A stretch of 64,000 nt of DNA from Dolomedes plantarius. Taxonomy: Eukaryota > Arthropoda > Arachnida > Araneae > Dolomedidae. The notes beneath the pieces are model-generated. The model had not been told where the DNA came from. It was given only the letters and a program-made list of their open reading frames with translations, and did not search any database. Positions within the stretch are counted from its first letter, which is position 1. The number at the start of each line of letters is the position of its first letter. Below are positions 45,589-57,377 of the stretch, piece by piece. A program made the position numbers and the translations under genes. The stretch is taken from positions 196,664,460-196,728,459 of the forward strand of contig OU015492.1 of the NCBI GenBank assembly GCA_907164885.2. Direction: 5' to 3'.

Positions 45589-46334
45589 GGGTACTCACGA
45601 CTCTTAAGTCGAGGAAATAAGGCATATTTTCATACTTTTTGACTGTTTGTAACTATATCAATTTACTCCCAATTTTTCCAAATTTTATGTATATGATAAA
45701 TTGATATATTTATTTTAACAAACAATTTGCAACTCTCAAAATAATTTAAAATATTTTTTTTTAAAAATGCTTCAGGTATACCTTGCTTTTTAGGCATTTT
45801 TATTGTATACTGGCTTGCGCCCAGAACTATGAAATTAATTTTACACTTAAATGTATAATTCCTGTTTTATATTTAAAATAAATAATTCAAAATACAATTG
45901 AACATAAAACATTCAACGTTAAAATATTTTTTCAATTTTTTTAAAACTGCTCAAAATATACTTAAAATGTCCTTAAATTTTTGCATTAATTTACCCCTGA
46001 AAAAATAACAAAATGTGCAGTGATTGCAATAATTCTAGTTCAGACGCAACATGGCATGATTATGCAGTAATAAAAATTTCATGGAATTATGTTTCAAAGT
46101 TTTTGAGATATCAGTTGCGGAATGATACAAAATTACATTTTGAGAAAAATGAGTTTAAAATTTTTCTTACCATAATCTTGATCAGTAATTAAATATTTAG
46201 AATATCAATATCTCCGGAACTAAGCGGAATATTTTCATGTGGTTTTCTTTATTTTATTCAGAAATGATCAGGCTTTAACATATATTTTTTTCATAAAATC
46301 GAATGTTTTAAAGATTTAAGGGTAGTGAGTCCCC
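45589..46334. mobile_element. TTAA-flanked non-autonomous element M3
   Basis: TTAA (45585-45588) then GGGTACTCACGACTCTTAAG; right end reads, in complement, GGGGACTCACTACCCTTAAA next to TTAA (46335-46338). The ends are more diverged than in M1, M2 and M4. 746 bp, non-coding, AT-rich. Confidence 0.8.
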
Positions 46335-46338
46335 TTAA

Positions 46339-46790
46339 AGGTAAAGAATAAAAATACTGTAAAAGAATTAGTTAATTTACTGAGAAAGTAATGCTGATTA
46401 TTATTGTCTTTCACTAAACATTATTTACATTAGTAGAATAACAATCCTATTATATTATTATTCCGAAATTAATTGAAATCCATGATCTAAAATTTTCATT
46501 GAAACCAGTTTGGTCAATGAGGTTTAATAGGATTTTATTAATATCGTCCTCAGTTCCTATAGATTCATTAAGCGCATTATTTCATGTAATATTTAACATT
46601 CTAGGTGTATAAATTCATAGACCCCTATAGCTTTTAAATGTAAATGTTGATAGTTAAAAAAATTATGCATTTTAGTGTGCTCTAAATGTAATCATGTAAG
46701 AGAAAGTTTTAAGTTTAGAAGTTTCTCCTGATTGTTTATGTATTAAACAAACCTACAATACATAATTACATTTATACTTCTATTTTCTAG
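46339..46790. other. Putative intron DNA before exon B
   Basis: AT-rich, ending in the pyrimidine-rich tract TTATACTTCTATTTTCTAG. Confidence 0.4.
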
Positions 46791-46855
46791 AGACATAGAT
46801 TCTATGAATACAATGCTAAATGAAATGCTAGATTTCATGCCTCAAGAAACTGGAG
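46791..46855 (+). CDS. Candidate internal exon B of the same gene
   Basis: Pyrimidine tract plus CTAG acceptor (46789-46790) and consensus donor GTGAGT at 46856. The open frame reads DIDSMNTMLNEMLDFMPQET, then GG across the next junction. A tandem AG (CTAGAG) allows two starts. From 46791 the exon is phase 2 to 1, like exon A. From 46793 it is a 63-bp phase 1 to 1 cassette that joins exon A to exon C in frame. Acidic, Met-rich sequence suits a spacer of a peptide precursor. No family recognised. Confidence 0.5.
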
Positions 46856-48273
46856 GTGAGTCTTTTCTGGGAAAATCTATTATTCTTATTAAAATACAAA
46901 TGCATGAATTAAAATATATGTAGCCCAATATATTTTATGCACAAGAGTGGAAATAGTTTATACTTATTTTTATCCTGTTTAACTAAAGATATAGAGCCAT
47001 GCTAATCTGATAATTGATATGTGAGGAAAATTTCCGTGATTGACCATAAAAATTTCCCCTTCTGCTAAAAGTTAACATTCAGAAAATGGCTTATGAGAAA
47101 ACTTTCGACAAGAAAAAAAAGTATACTGTAGATCTACTATTGTTGTTTTTATAATTTTTATAAAGTAATAAAAAGTAACAAATTTAAATTTATTTATTCA
47201 ACATTTTTTACATGAAAAGTATATTCATATATCTTAAAACACATGAAAATAAGTTTAATTTTGAAACGTGGTATCACGCATGTATTAAACATAAATTTAA
47301 AAATTTGGCTAAAAAATATTTTTAATCTATTTAGCATTTTCTTATAAAGAAGTAGCACTAAGAAAAAAATAGAAAGCAGGGCAAATATGATACTTTATCC
47401 TCTATTTAACCTCATGAAATACTTAAACAAGGTGTAATTATAGCCATGCAATAAGGAAATGGTCATACTACTAATAAATGAAAGCATTCTATTAAGTCAA
47501 ATAAATTAAATTAATGTTTTTCCTTAATAATGTTGTATTTATATATCAAGTAATAAAGAAATATCTACATATTTATTAAAACTTTTCTTGCTACATAAGC
47601 TAACTTAGAATATGAAGTTATTGATTCCTGTGAGAGGAAGTGATTTGTCATTATCATGAAAAGGAAATGTGTGTCCTGGATGACAAGTTTATAATTTCTC
47701 TCTCAACACAATACCTTCATTAAAGAATTTCACTGCTCATTTCAAAACCAGATGTTTTAAATAATATTTCGTTCTCAGCTTAGGAATAATGAAGTGTTAG
47801 TTTTGAAGTTTAAGAGCTTTCGTAAAAGTAAACAATTCTTTTGCATATATTAGATTGTGGCCATTCTATTCAAGGTATTTGATACATTTTACTGCCTAAA
47901 GAGAAAAATTTTAAAACTAATTATTTTACAGTTATTCTAGAAAAGTTTTAAGAATGACATGTTACAGAGCAAATTTACTGAATATAAGTTTTCATAAATA
48001 ATGATTCTCTCAACGTGTGTGGGACTTCGAAGACAACTTTTCTTATTTTAAACACAAAACGGTTGTCATTATATTAACTTTGAAATAGCTATAATTTAAT
48101 TATTTTTAAAAATTTATAAATAAAAAATTACATGAAAGTATTTTTAAACTTTTGCCGTATCGTTTATTGAACGATAAGCACGATTTTTTTCTTTTATTTT
48201 GAATTGTTCCTATTGAGAAAATATGTGATTATTAATTCTGCATTTTAAAAATTTTAATGTATTTTTTATGTAG
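46856..48273. other. Putative intron between exons B and C
   Basis: About 1.4 kb of AT-rich DNA without features other than the splice sites at both ends. Confidence 0.45.
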
Positions 48274-48383
48274 GTAAGTCTCTGGAGGACAGTTTCCATA
48301 AATGGCAAAGAAGAAGAAAGAGAGCTCTTTACAGGAAATGCGGGTACTGGAGTTGTTTTTGTAGAACATCAACAACTTGCTGA
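48274..48383 (+). CDS. Candidate terminal exon C: basic cleavage site and four-Cys peptide
   Basis: Acceptor TTTTTTATGTAG ends at 48273. Joined in phase 1 to exon A or B the frame reads GKSLEDSFHKWQ, a run of basic residues RRRKR, then ALYRKCGYWSCFCRTSTTC and TGA (48381-48383). RRRKR is a furin or prohormone-convertase-type processing site. The 19-residue product has Cys spacing C-x4-C-x-C-x5-C and no amidation Gly. A short Cys-bridged peptide at the very C-terminus after a basic site is the layout of many neuropeptide, hormone and antimicrobial precursors. I could not match it to allatostatin C, CCHamide, insulin, trissin or other families. AATAAA lies at 48827-48832. Confidence 0.55.
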
Positions 48384-48826
48384 AAGCAATACGTTTTGGA
48401 TATGTGCATTCATATAAACTTATGACCGAGACTCATCAATTAAAAGTGTTGAAAACCGATAAGTCAACTGACTGGCATTTATGAATTTCCCGAAACGTGT
48501 TTTCTTCAAGTAAACCCTTTTTTTTTAAACACGTGATTTTTCAAACTTATTAAGATTCGTGTCTGGTTCTACTAATGCAACTTTAATGCACTGATGATTA
48601 CGTGAATATTTCACTATTAAACGGGCAATAATATAGACATTACAGCTGACTGTTAATCAAAAGTATGCTGTATAGAAGAAAGTTTTAAGGAAGTGAAACG
48701 AGTTCAGCGTAATAATGTACATATTCACTTATTTGAAGAAGATGGACGGTTATGGGACTAATTTATGGATGAATTCATACACAGGAAAGATCCGTTCAGA
48801 TCAACTAATCAGAACAAATGAAGGCA

Positions 48827-48832
48827 AATAAA
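48827..48832 (+). promoter_or_regulatory. Possible polyadenylation signal
   Basis: AATAAA about 440 bp after the stop of exon C. Such hexamers are common in AT-rich DNA, so this is weak support only. Confidence 0.25.
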
Positions 48833-49379
48833 TTTTGAAGTTCTCAAATACGCTTAGATCAAAACATTTATCAGAGATTTGAGACCATCCATATGTTGCC
48901 TTCTTTAACTTAAAATTGAGGCCGTGATAATCGGATGACATTTCGACAACATTCAGCACCACATAACTATTCTTAACTATTGCAAACTTATAAACAGAGG
49001 TTCCCAAAAGACTCTAGAGAGACATAATTGAGTATCTGATCGCTTCAGAGAGACTTAAAACATTTATCTGAATATTTAATTTTCGTAAATATTTCTTATG
49101 TCTTTTCCTTTCAGTTATAATATTTATTATTAAAAATTTTCGATATTTGTATGGTGCGAAAGCTAGTTCCCGAATTAAAACTTAAATAAATCTTTTAAAG
49201 TTATTAATTACTCGGGTTTTAACGTAGGATTACGTTCCTCCGGAAAGCAAAATTTCGGATGTCCTGCGTCGTGAGTTATAATTTTGGCAGCGCGCCAAAC
49301 CTAGTCTGTATCGTTTGGGCAAGCAATAAATAGTTAAACAGACAAGTACCAAAATACGTCGGAATTTTGACATATATAT

Positions 49380-49654
49380 AACTCACGGCGCAACACTCCG
49401 ATGTGGACCAAGGCCGGCGGTACCCATCTCCGCTTTCGTAACCGTGGGCTTGGGGTGCCATACAGTATATGTCTCAGTCAGGTGGTCAGCCTGACGTGGG
49501 ACCCCCAGAGTTTAATTCCCAAGCATGTTTGGTCCTCATTTTATCGAAACAATGAAGGGATGAAAGGCTGAGTCGACCTTGCCCAGTGACAGGGTTGAAC
49601 CCTGGACCTGTGGGATGGCAGCTTGACGCTTTTAACGACTACGCCACCGGGCTT
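49380..49654 (-). mobile_element. tRNA-derived SINE-3 nested in R2
   Basis: Reverse complement begins AAGCCCGGTGGCGTAGTCG (box A region), continues with TCCAGGGTTCAACCCTG (box B inside a T-arm-like stem; GGGTTCAACCC) and CACTGGGC closing an acceptor-like stem. A 200-bp body follows, ending at GTGAGTTATATATATGTC. An unrelated head and body to SINE-1 and SINE-2, so a third family. Confidence 0.85.
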
Positions 49655-49778
<124 letters not shown>

Positions 49779-49867
49779 TGCAGACATATATACATAAAAA
49801 GAGGTAAGCAACGATAAGTAATCCTACGTTAATAACCCCCGGTAGTTTCGTTAGAAGAGACTACCTG

Positions 49868-50129
49868 ATTTTTTTTTTTTTAATTTTTCGTATTGCTTAA
49901 ATTTTTACCAGTAACTTAATGAATACTATCAATCATTATTACGTGAAATAATGCTTTATTACCAGGTAAATTTAATTGTGATTTTTATTTATAACTAACA
50001 CGTTCAAACAGAAAAAAAATATGTTTAACAAATTTTGTGCTTATTATATACTAGAAATAATTTTTATTGAAAATTATTTATCGAATCTTTCAATTTACTT
50101 ACAATATATAATTTTCTTTGTGCTTTCAG
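49868..50129. other. AT-rich DNA, nothing recognised
   Basis: Ends in the pyrimidine-rich tract before a weak exon candidate. Confidence 0.4.
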
Positions 50130-50254
50130 ACCTACGTCTATTTTCAGTTTTTTCTTTTACACAATCCGATAAAGAAAGCAAGGAAATGATTGGAAACCTC
50201 TGGTCTAAGTCGTATTCTGTGCTTACGCCGGCTTTTCATATTTACTTGAAATAA
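50130..50254 (+). CDS. Weak candidate terminal exon
   Basis: TTTCTTTGTGCTTTCAG ends at 50129 as a good acceptor. The open frame reads LRLFSVFSFTQSDKESKEMI, then GNLWSKSYSVLTPAFHIYLK and a stop. The second half is coding-like. No family recognised and no polyadenylation signal close by. Confidence 0.25.
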
Positions 50255-50554
50255 GCGTGGCATTAAAAGAGATGAACAAATATATTTATATGTCATTCCA
50301 AGTATATCTTTTTACTTCTTAAATTGTACTAAGAGTTTAGATGCAGTTTGGAAATATGTATAAACCTTTAAAGTCCTTTATAATATCTACTGCAGCAAAA
50401 TTTTGTACCGTCTATTACCACCTCATGACAGATTTTCTTGCAGAATATTAAAAGAGCTTTTATAAAATAATATAAAATTAATGTTAATTTTATTATATTG
50501 GAAACTTTTATCCTAAGCTCCGCTTTCAACAACAAGTTTTCATCTAAACGGTAA

Positions 50555-51000
50555 TAATTACAAGATAAAAAGAACTTTTGATATATCATGTTTTTAAATT
50601 TTCTGTTGAATCATATAAACTTGACAATTCTATGTATTAATAAATATTTTTTTAAAATTTTTTTGGAGAATTTTCTCATCAACTTGACAGAAAATGAAGT
50701 TAATTGGAAGTTAACTTGCGTTTAACTTTTCGTTCCCTTCCCGGCGGATAGATGGCTGCACCAGTCTACAAAACAAAATTAGCTGAAAATGAATTCAATA
50801 CTGCTTAAAGATGGCTAAAAGTATTGAAATAATGCATTGTCATCGTGTTCTGAGATATTCTAAAAGTTCCTAATATCTAGCTAGTCAGAAAGTTAGCTAA
50901 AAATCGATTGCAAGATTTGTACCGGACAAACACACACACGCACACAAACAAACAAACAAACAAGAAAGCCAGTTAATAAAAACATGGTAAAAACACATAT
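50555..51000 (-). repeat. Dispersed repeat family R1, copy 3 (inverted)
   Basis: Reverse complement shows ACCATGTTTTTATTAACTGG, CTTTCTTGTTTGTTTG, TTTGTCCGGTACAAATCTTG, GACTAGCTAGATATTAGG, GATGACAATGCATTATTTCA, AAAAGTTAAACGCAAGTTAAC and the same AT-rich end as copies at 5620 and 32735. Confidence 0.85.
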
Positions 51001-52637
51001 ATTCACACACAAACGCATATATAAATATAAATGGAAACAGAAGAAAAAAGAGTAAAATTTACTGCTCCTTAAATTTTTATCATTTTATATTATGTTATGC
51101 GAGAAAGCACTCTGTTTATGAGATTTTTACATTTTGACTTATTATCATTTACAGAACTGACATTTATCAGGTATAAATGCAGTAATAATCAATAGACATC
51201 AGTAATATTACAAATAAAGGAACTTTAATTTAATAATAGAATATTTTGTTAATCTTCGATATAATTTTAAATAACAAACGTGCTTTCTCTTTTTAAAAAT
51301 CGGATGGCATAAAAACCCATTAATATAATATTTCTTAAATTTGACATAAATTGGAAAAATTTTTTGTTTAGAGATCTTATTACTAAAAGTCACTGTGAAT
51401 TTGAATTGAATGAATATATATATATTCTTTAATGAATGCATACACAAATATTGGAAATGGGGAAAAAATCATATCATCAATGAAGTATATGGGAAGATAA
51501 AAGATTTTTACTTAAGTTATATGCAAAATTTGTTTATAAGATAATAATAATCTCTGAGGAATCTCTTTCGCAAGAAAACAATAGTTTAATTAGATTATAA
51601 TATAAATTAATGTTATTGTGGAATTTGAGAAAAAAAAATTATTCCGTATAATTCAGATTTACTGAATGATGGCAATTATTGAGAGAATTATTTTTCACCA
51701 CTTTCGTGATAGAGGAATTTTTAATAATGTAAAATTTAAAATGCATGTAAAGAGACATATTTTTGCTATGAAGTAACACCTTTTTCAATGAATATAGATC
51801 CGATTTGAATATTCGCAATTAAAATTTTTACGATGTGAGGGAATTGGGACTAGCATCGAAAATAAATGCTTTGAATGGAACTCCTAAGTTAAACTAATGT
51901 TTTTAACCAGTTGTTACTGGCTAATAAAGATATGTTAATTATTTACAAACTGACAGCTTCCTCTTACCATGAATATTTTCGAAAATAACCATGAATATTT
52001 TCGAAAATACTTATGAAGTGCACAAGGTATGTTCTTTACATGAATTTCTAATTATTCCTGCAAAATTTAACGAAGTTAAACTATACTGTGAAATATACAG
52101 AGCTGAAATTCCGTACTGTAAAGCACTTCTAAAGGAAATCTAAAAATTGAGGATTGTTAATTCATGAGATCAATTTTTTATAAATATTTTCAGTGTACCA
52201 TAAACTTTAAAGTTATACAAAATATGTTAATTTCGCAATTAATAATAACAAGCATGGCTGGAATTTAACGAGATACATCCTGGTGTTTTATTCCTCGTAC
52301 ATATTTAATATCTATTTTGTAATTATTTTAAATGCTAGCAGTTAGTAACTATAATTTGTTTTTAAGAATGCTGGAAATCCTTAAGTTTGTTTGAAAACGA
52401 AAACTTGATTTTTTTTAATAACTATCATAGATTGAGATAAATAATTTATATTATACCATAATATAAAAACTAATTTGAAGTAAAAGTTTCTTATAAACTA
52501 CTGTTACAAAATCGATGTAGCAAAGGTTTGCTATTAAAATATATATTTTCTGATGTTATTGAGCACAAGAACTGACTTGCAAATCTGTTGGAGGTGGTAA
52601 TAATTGAATTTTGATTCCATTTTTAATTTGTATACAT
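51001..52637. other. AT-rich DNA with a small direct duplication
   Basis: ACCATGAATATTTTCGAAAATA occurs twice back to back (51967-52009); each contains the palindrome TATTTTCGAAAATA. Otherwise nothing is recognised. Confidence 0.45.
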
Positions 52638-52817
52638 ACATATTGTAAATATATTCTGACGAGCAAGCAATATGAACTTATGAAGCAAATGGGAAATTTA
52701 ACCCTCAGCTGTCACAAAATATTGAAAACAATGGATTTGTTAGTTGAAGGAGAGAAAATCGATGAAATGTTTAACAGACGTGGAAAATTGTATCATATTC
52801 TTATAACTGTGTTTTAA
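52638..52817 (+). CDS. Weak candidate terminal exon with nearby polyadenylation signal
   Basis: The open frame to TAA at 52817 contains KQYELMKQMGNLTLSCHKIL, KTMDLLVEGEKIDEMFNRRG and KLYHILITVF. Possible acceptor AG at 52707 (TTTAACCCTCAG). AATAAA at 52851-52856, 34 bp after the stop, fits a true 3' end. No family recognised. If the AG at 52707 is used, only about 37 residues are coding. Confidence 0.3.
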   Translation, partial: TYCKYILTSKQYELMKQMGNLTLSCHKILKTMDLLVEGEKIDEMFNRRGKLYHILITVF

Positions 52818-53152
52818 ATTTATTTAATCTTTTGGATGTTGTTCTGTATGAATAAAACATAGATTTCTTGTCGTTTTGACATTTTTGTGTTTTTTTATGG
52901 GATTCTCGCTTGGTAAGTAATTTATTTCCTGTTAGAATATGTGACGTTCCGTCAAAACACTTATATTTTAGTCGAAAATAAACTCTTTTAGAAAATAACT
53001 TTTTTAGTAGATATTTCGTTGAATATTTATTATTATTAAATTGATAACAAGTAATAGCTTATTTTATCCTTCTCCTGATAGTAAAAATTAATTTCAAGCA
53101 ACGATAAAAGGTTATAGTATTTCAAAATAATACCTTCATTTTTCTACGAATT

Positions 53153-54240
53153 TTATTGAAACTTCGTCATAGTAAGGAATTTCAAATTTCTTAATACAGC
53201 ATCTAATTTCTGCGAGGGGAGATAAGAAATATAAAATAAACAGTAGGTCAATTCCCATCTCTTTAGAATAGACACCTTCACCTCAGCTAAGTCATGGTCA
53301 GGAATGGTTGTCAACGGGGCACCAATGAGGAAATGACCAGGAGGGAGGGCAGTCAGATAACTCGGATCAGTCGACTCAGGAATGATGGGACGAGAATTCA
53401 AACACGCCTCAACCTGATAAATCAGTGTTAGGAATTCTTCGATTGATAAAATCGTGTAATAAAACGTGTGAACCCACCGTTCGTCTAGGGTGATGTTTCA
53501 TCGACTTCACTCCTGCATCCAAGAGGCCGCCATGATGAGGAGCACTGGGGGGCTGAATTTACAAGTGTTTTGGTCAGCTAGATAGTTGTGAAACCTTTCA
53601 TCGTTCTTGAATGAGAACATCATGCTCTTAATATCTCTCACAGCACCAACAAAATTGGTACCACAGTCGCAATAAATTTCTTGTGGTCGACCTCGGCGAG
53701 CATCAAATCTTGTAAGTGATGCGATGAATGCCTCTGAGGACAAATCACTCACAACTTCTAGATGTATAGCTTTTATAGCTAGGCAGATGAAAAGATAAAC
53801 ATCGCTTTTGGCTGTCTGCCCTCCTCTTTCTTTCTTCATCTTTATGAAAAAGGGTCCGGCAAAATATACACCTTTCTTCGAGAAAACTCAGCAAGTAACT
53901 ACTCTTTCTTTCGTCAATTCACCCATCAGTTAAGAAGCTGTTTCAGCTCTAAATCGATGACACGTGACACATTTCCATATACAGCTTCTGATCGCTTACT
54001 TGGCATTCATTATCCAAAAGTTTTGCCGAATTGCAGAGAATACAAGCATAACTCCTCCATGCAGGTGGTTTTCATGATTATGTTTTAATCAGAAGACTTT
54101 GTACATGGTGTTTCTTTGGAAGAATGATAGGATGCTTTTGACATTCCGATATTTCAGCTTTCGTTAATGTTCCTCCAACCCACAGGTAATTTTTGTCGAG
54201 GAAGGGATATAGAGATACTATCTTTCTGCAAGTTTTAAGG
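53153..54240 (-). pseudogene. BEL/Pao integrase and C-terminal domain, broken
   Basis: 53839 to 53507 gives an integrase core segment with SDVYLFICLAIKAIHLEVVS, then EAFIASLTRFDARRG. The DNGTNF-type block, which normally holds the second catalytic Asp, reads CDCGTNF, so the active site is damaged. Upstream (about 54050-53850), a KCVTCHRFRAETAS-type zinc-site region is interrupted by stops. 53401 to 53153 gives the C-terminal domain with NSRPIIPES and ALPPGHFLIGAPL. Confidence 0.88.
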
Positions 54241-54390
54241 GGTTTCGAGACTTCAAAGCTTTTACTTCTTCAAAAAACTCGCTAGCTTGAACTTGTCTTA
54301 CTACCGCTTGTAATGCCTTCTTCAGTTCATTCGATGTTGGAAATCCCTTTTACCGGCAGACTGTTTTCCGACAATGCCGGATGTCCAAAG

Positions 54391-54894
54391 CTATCCCTCG
54401 AAGTAGCTTGGTCCATGAGGAGAATATTGATAAAAAAAATCATTGTTCAGATCTTCATTAAGAACAAGGTTAACTCTCTGGCGATTTGATTTTCTTCTTT
54501 CCTTTTCAACCTCTTCACATGGATTCTCAGCATTTTTCGGGAAATGTGTATCCCAAGTTTCACTATATTGTGAGAGCCGTCTGGGGCCCTTCCACCACAG
54601 CTCGTCTGTCACAAAAGAGGCTGTCTTCAATCCTCAGGTAAGTTTATCAGCAGGATTTATTGCACCTTTACAAAATTTCCAGTTTTGGGGCAAAGTCTTT
54701 TGATGGATCTTGAAGACCCGATGCGAAACAAAAAGTTTCCACATTTTTGCAGTACTCTTGATCCAATACAGGCAAATTTCAGAGCCAGTCCATAAATAGA
54801 TAGCTTTGGTATCTATATGGAAAGCCTTTCTCGAATATTCAGCAAGTCGCGATGCGATAATAGTCCCCATTAGCTCGAGGCGAGGCAATGACAA
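54391..54894 (-). pseudogene. BEL/Pao RNase H region, broken
   Basis: LPRLELMGTIIASRLAEYS is followed by YLWTGSEICLYWI, where the usual WTDS aspartate has become Gly. Then come NPADKLT and, in another frame, FVTDELWWKGPRRL. Frameshift between 54634 and 54630. Confidence 0.85.
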
Positions 54895-56750
54895 TTTTTT
54901 CAGGGGAGCTACGATTTAGTATGACGATGTTTGTAATGTCCTTTAGCTCACTATACCACTCATCCCATCGAGATTTCAAATCAGGAGAAAGTGTTTCATT
55001 CCAAGCTAATCCCTTTTCCCACAGCTCCTGAAGTAAATATTTCATCCGGATAGTAAATGGAGCAAAAAGACCCAACGGGTCAAAGATCTTTGCTGCTATT
55101 TTAAGGGGACAGTAGACTTTCAAAATTGTGAAATTCGTCCAAAAATTCGATTTTTGATTTTATCGAATTGTGAAACTACGGACGAGTAGGAATGTGTTGC
55201 AAAAAGAATTTTTAATTTCTGTGATTACTTTCCTAGTTATAGGCCTTTGCATTTAATTTAGATATTGTGTGGTTACTAATACCAATAACTTTAAATGTGT
55301 TTTTCTCAAAATAAAAAATTTCATGTCATACGAATATTCAATCTGCTCCAGGCGCATTTCTAATTATCGTATTGCTTTGAAATTTAAGTTTTATATACTT
55401 AGATGTATATCAAATAAATCTTATTAAGAATAATCATGCTTCGAAGCTCAGAATTTCTAAATTTTGTACTTGAAAAGATGATTTATAGGTATTTTGCGAA
55501 TTTAGAAAGGGTGTTTTCACTATTATTATTTTTTTCTCTTTATATTTTTAATGAATGCTTAAAATAAGCAATAAGTTTCATTGCTAGTTCTATAAGGTAT
55601 CCTGCAAATAAAAATTACCATATTATATGCAAAAGAAATGCGCATGGAACATTTTTAATGAGGCCAATTTTTGATATAATTAATAATTCATAATTAATAA
55701 ATTCTTAATATTTCATCATTAAATTTTAACCACTTTTACATATCTATGGTACTAATCACATATTCAAATTTCAAGCAAATCCATTCAAAACAAAAAAAGT
55801 TAGGTTTGAAGGTCCACTGTCCCCTTAAGGACACTTCTCTGTCGCCTCAGCACCCTTTACGTTTCGGAGCAACGGTTCCATTTCAAGCCTGAAAGTACCT
55901 TCTTCACAATTCCAAATCATCCCAAGAACTTTCAAGGCTTTACTGCAACTCTCATCGACTGGTCTAATATTTAATCCATTATCCTTCCAGAGTTTCTTAA
56001 GTTCAGTTGAATTAGTCTCCCATTTTCTGAGCTTCATATTTGCTTCAGACATTATTTTATGAGCTTTTAATGAAAGATTGTATGCTTCGTCTACAGAATC
56101 AACACTGTAAATAAGATCATCGACGTACATTTTCTCCAAAATTTTACACGTTTCACTGTGATTTTGCTCATAAGGTTTTAAGTGACAACGAATCGTGGCA
56201 CTTAAAAGAAAAGGGCTGCAAGATACACCGAAAGGAACTCGAGTAATTCTGAATTATTTAAAGTTTTTCTCAAGTGTGTCTTCATTCAAAAAATGTCATT
56301 AAACCATAAACAACGTGGAAAATCAAGATCTTCTGCGGCTAGAGAGATCTGCAGAAATGCTTTCTGTACATCGGAGCAAAATCCAACTTAGCCTTTTCTA
56401 AACTTCAAAATTTCTTCCAGCAAATCAGGATTCAAATTAGGGCCACTTAATAGACATTCATCCAGGGAAACTTCATTTTTCGCTTTAGAAGAAGCATCAT
56501 AGACGATTCTGGCTTTGGTGGTATCCTCTCATTTCGAATTACAGCTCTGTGCGGCATTTAATATGATGTATTTTCCCTTTTCTCAAAATATGGTTCACAC
56601 AGCTAAATGATTCCTTAATTTAGCTGCTCATCAATTATTCTTTTGTAGTCTTCAAGTAATTTGGAATTTTTCTCCATTTTTTTCTTTAATTTTAATAAAC
56701 GTTTCTCTGCAATGGGAAAATTATTAACCAAAGCTTCATGATATTTTTTT
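54839..56750 (-). pseudogene. BEL/Pao reverse transcriptase, split by element M4
   Basis: On the reverse strand CSDVQKAFLQI (catalytic Asp block, about 56380) is followed by RVPFGVSCSPFLLSATI and MYVDDLIYSVDS (the YxDD box, about 56120). The TTAA element M4 then cuts in at 55829. The connection region resumes at 55100 with KIAAKIFDPLGLFAPFTI and LLQELWEKGLAWNE. Apart from the insertion there are stops and at least one frameshift, so it is inactive. Confidence 0.9.
55105..55825. mobile_element. TTAA-flanked non-autonomous element M4 inside the retrotransposon
   Basis: TTAA (55101-55104) GGGGACAGTAGACTTTCAAA at the left; TTTGAAGGTCCACTGTCCCC TTAA (55826-55829) at the right. 721 bp, non-coding. 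Ends resemble M1 (GGGGAT/C...GGTGGAC...TTCAAA). Its position inside a known reading frame proves it is a mobile insert and fixes the TTAA duplication. Confidence 0.95.
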
Positions 56751-57310
56751 CATATCAATCTTGTCTCGTATCGATCATTCTTCTTCGTGGTACTCTTCTC
56801 GAACTGTTCAAGTACCTCTGAATCTGTTAAAGACAATTCATTCTTCTGCTGTATTACCATAGCTTCCAATTCCCATAAATTTTTCAAAGAACTGATAATT
56901 CCAACTCCTGCATGATTTATAATTATTGGGGTTTCAATAGTATTTACCGAATATCCTTGAGCTGTATAACCGAACGTCGTTCCGCTAGCTAGCAGCCTTT
57001 TGAAAGGCGAAAGCATCTGCCATTCATAACTTCACTCAGGTAGTCTGCCCCAATCAAGCCGTCAATATCTTTAACGGATCCATTATCTGCAAGATCTAAT
57101 CCACAGAAATTGGCCATCTTTTTTAGCCATTTTGTAGGCACCGGTACTGTAACATTTGTGATTTTCTGTATAAGAAAACCTAATATTTGCAAGTGTCTTG
57201 AGGGATAAGTTCTGTTTTGCAGTTTGGGGTTCAGCAAAATGGGTTCTTTCTTGATATTTTGATCCCCGAATCCATAAATACGAACTTGTTGGCATTATTC
57301 AATCTTTAAC
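56750..57310 (-). pseudogene. BEL/Pao aspartic protease and linker region, broken
   Basis: Fragments in two frames: ANFCGLDLADNGSVKDIDGL and IGADYLSEVM (57130-57040), typical of the A17-like protease to polymerase segment, then LASGTTFGYTAQGYSVNT. The protease DTGS-type start near 57330 is degenerate. Confidence 0.8.
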
Positions 57311-57377
57311 TTTAGTTAGCAGTTCTATGCGTTATAAATGATTTTTCACTGCCAGTGTCTAATAACATTCTTACCAG

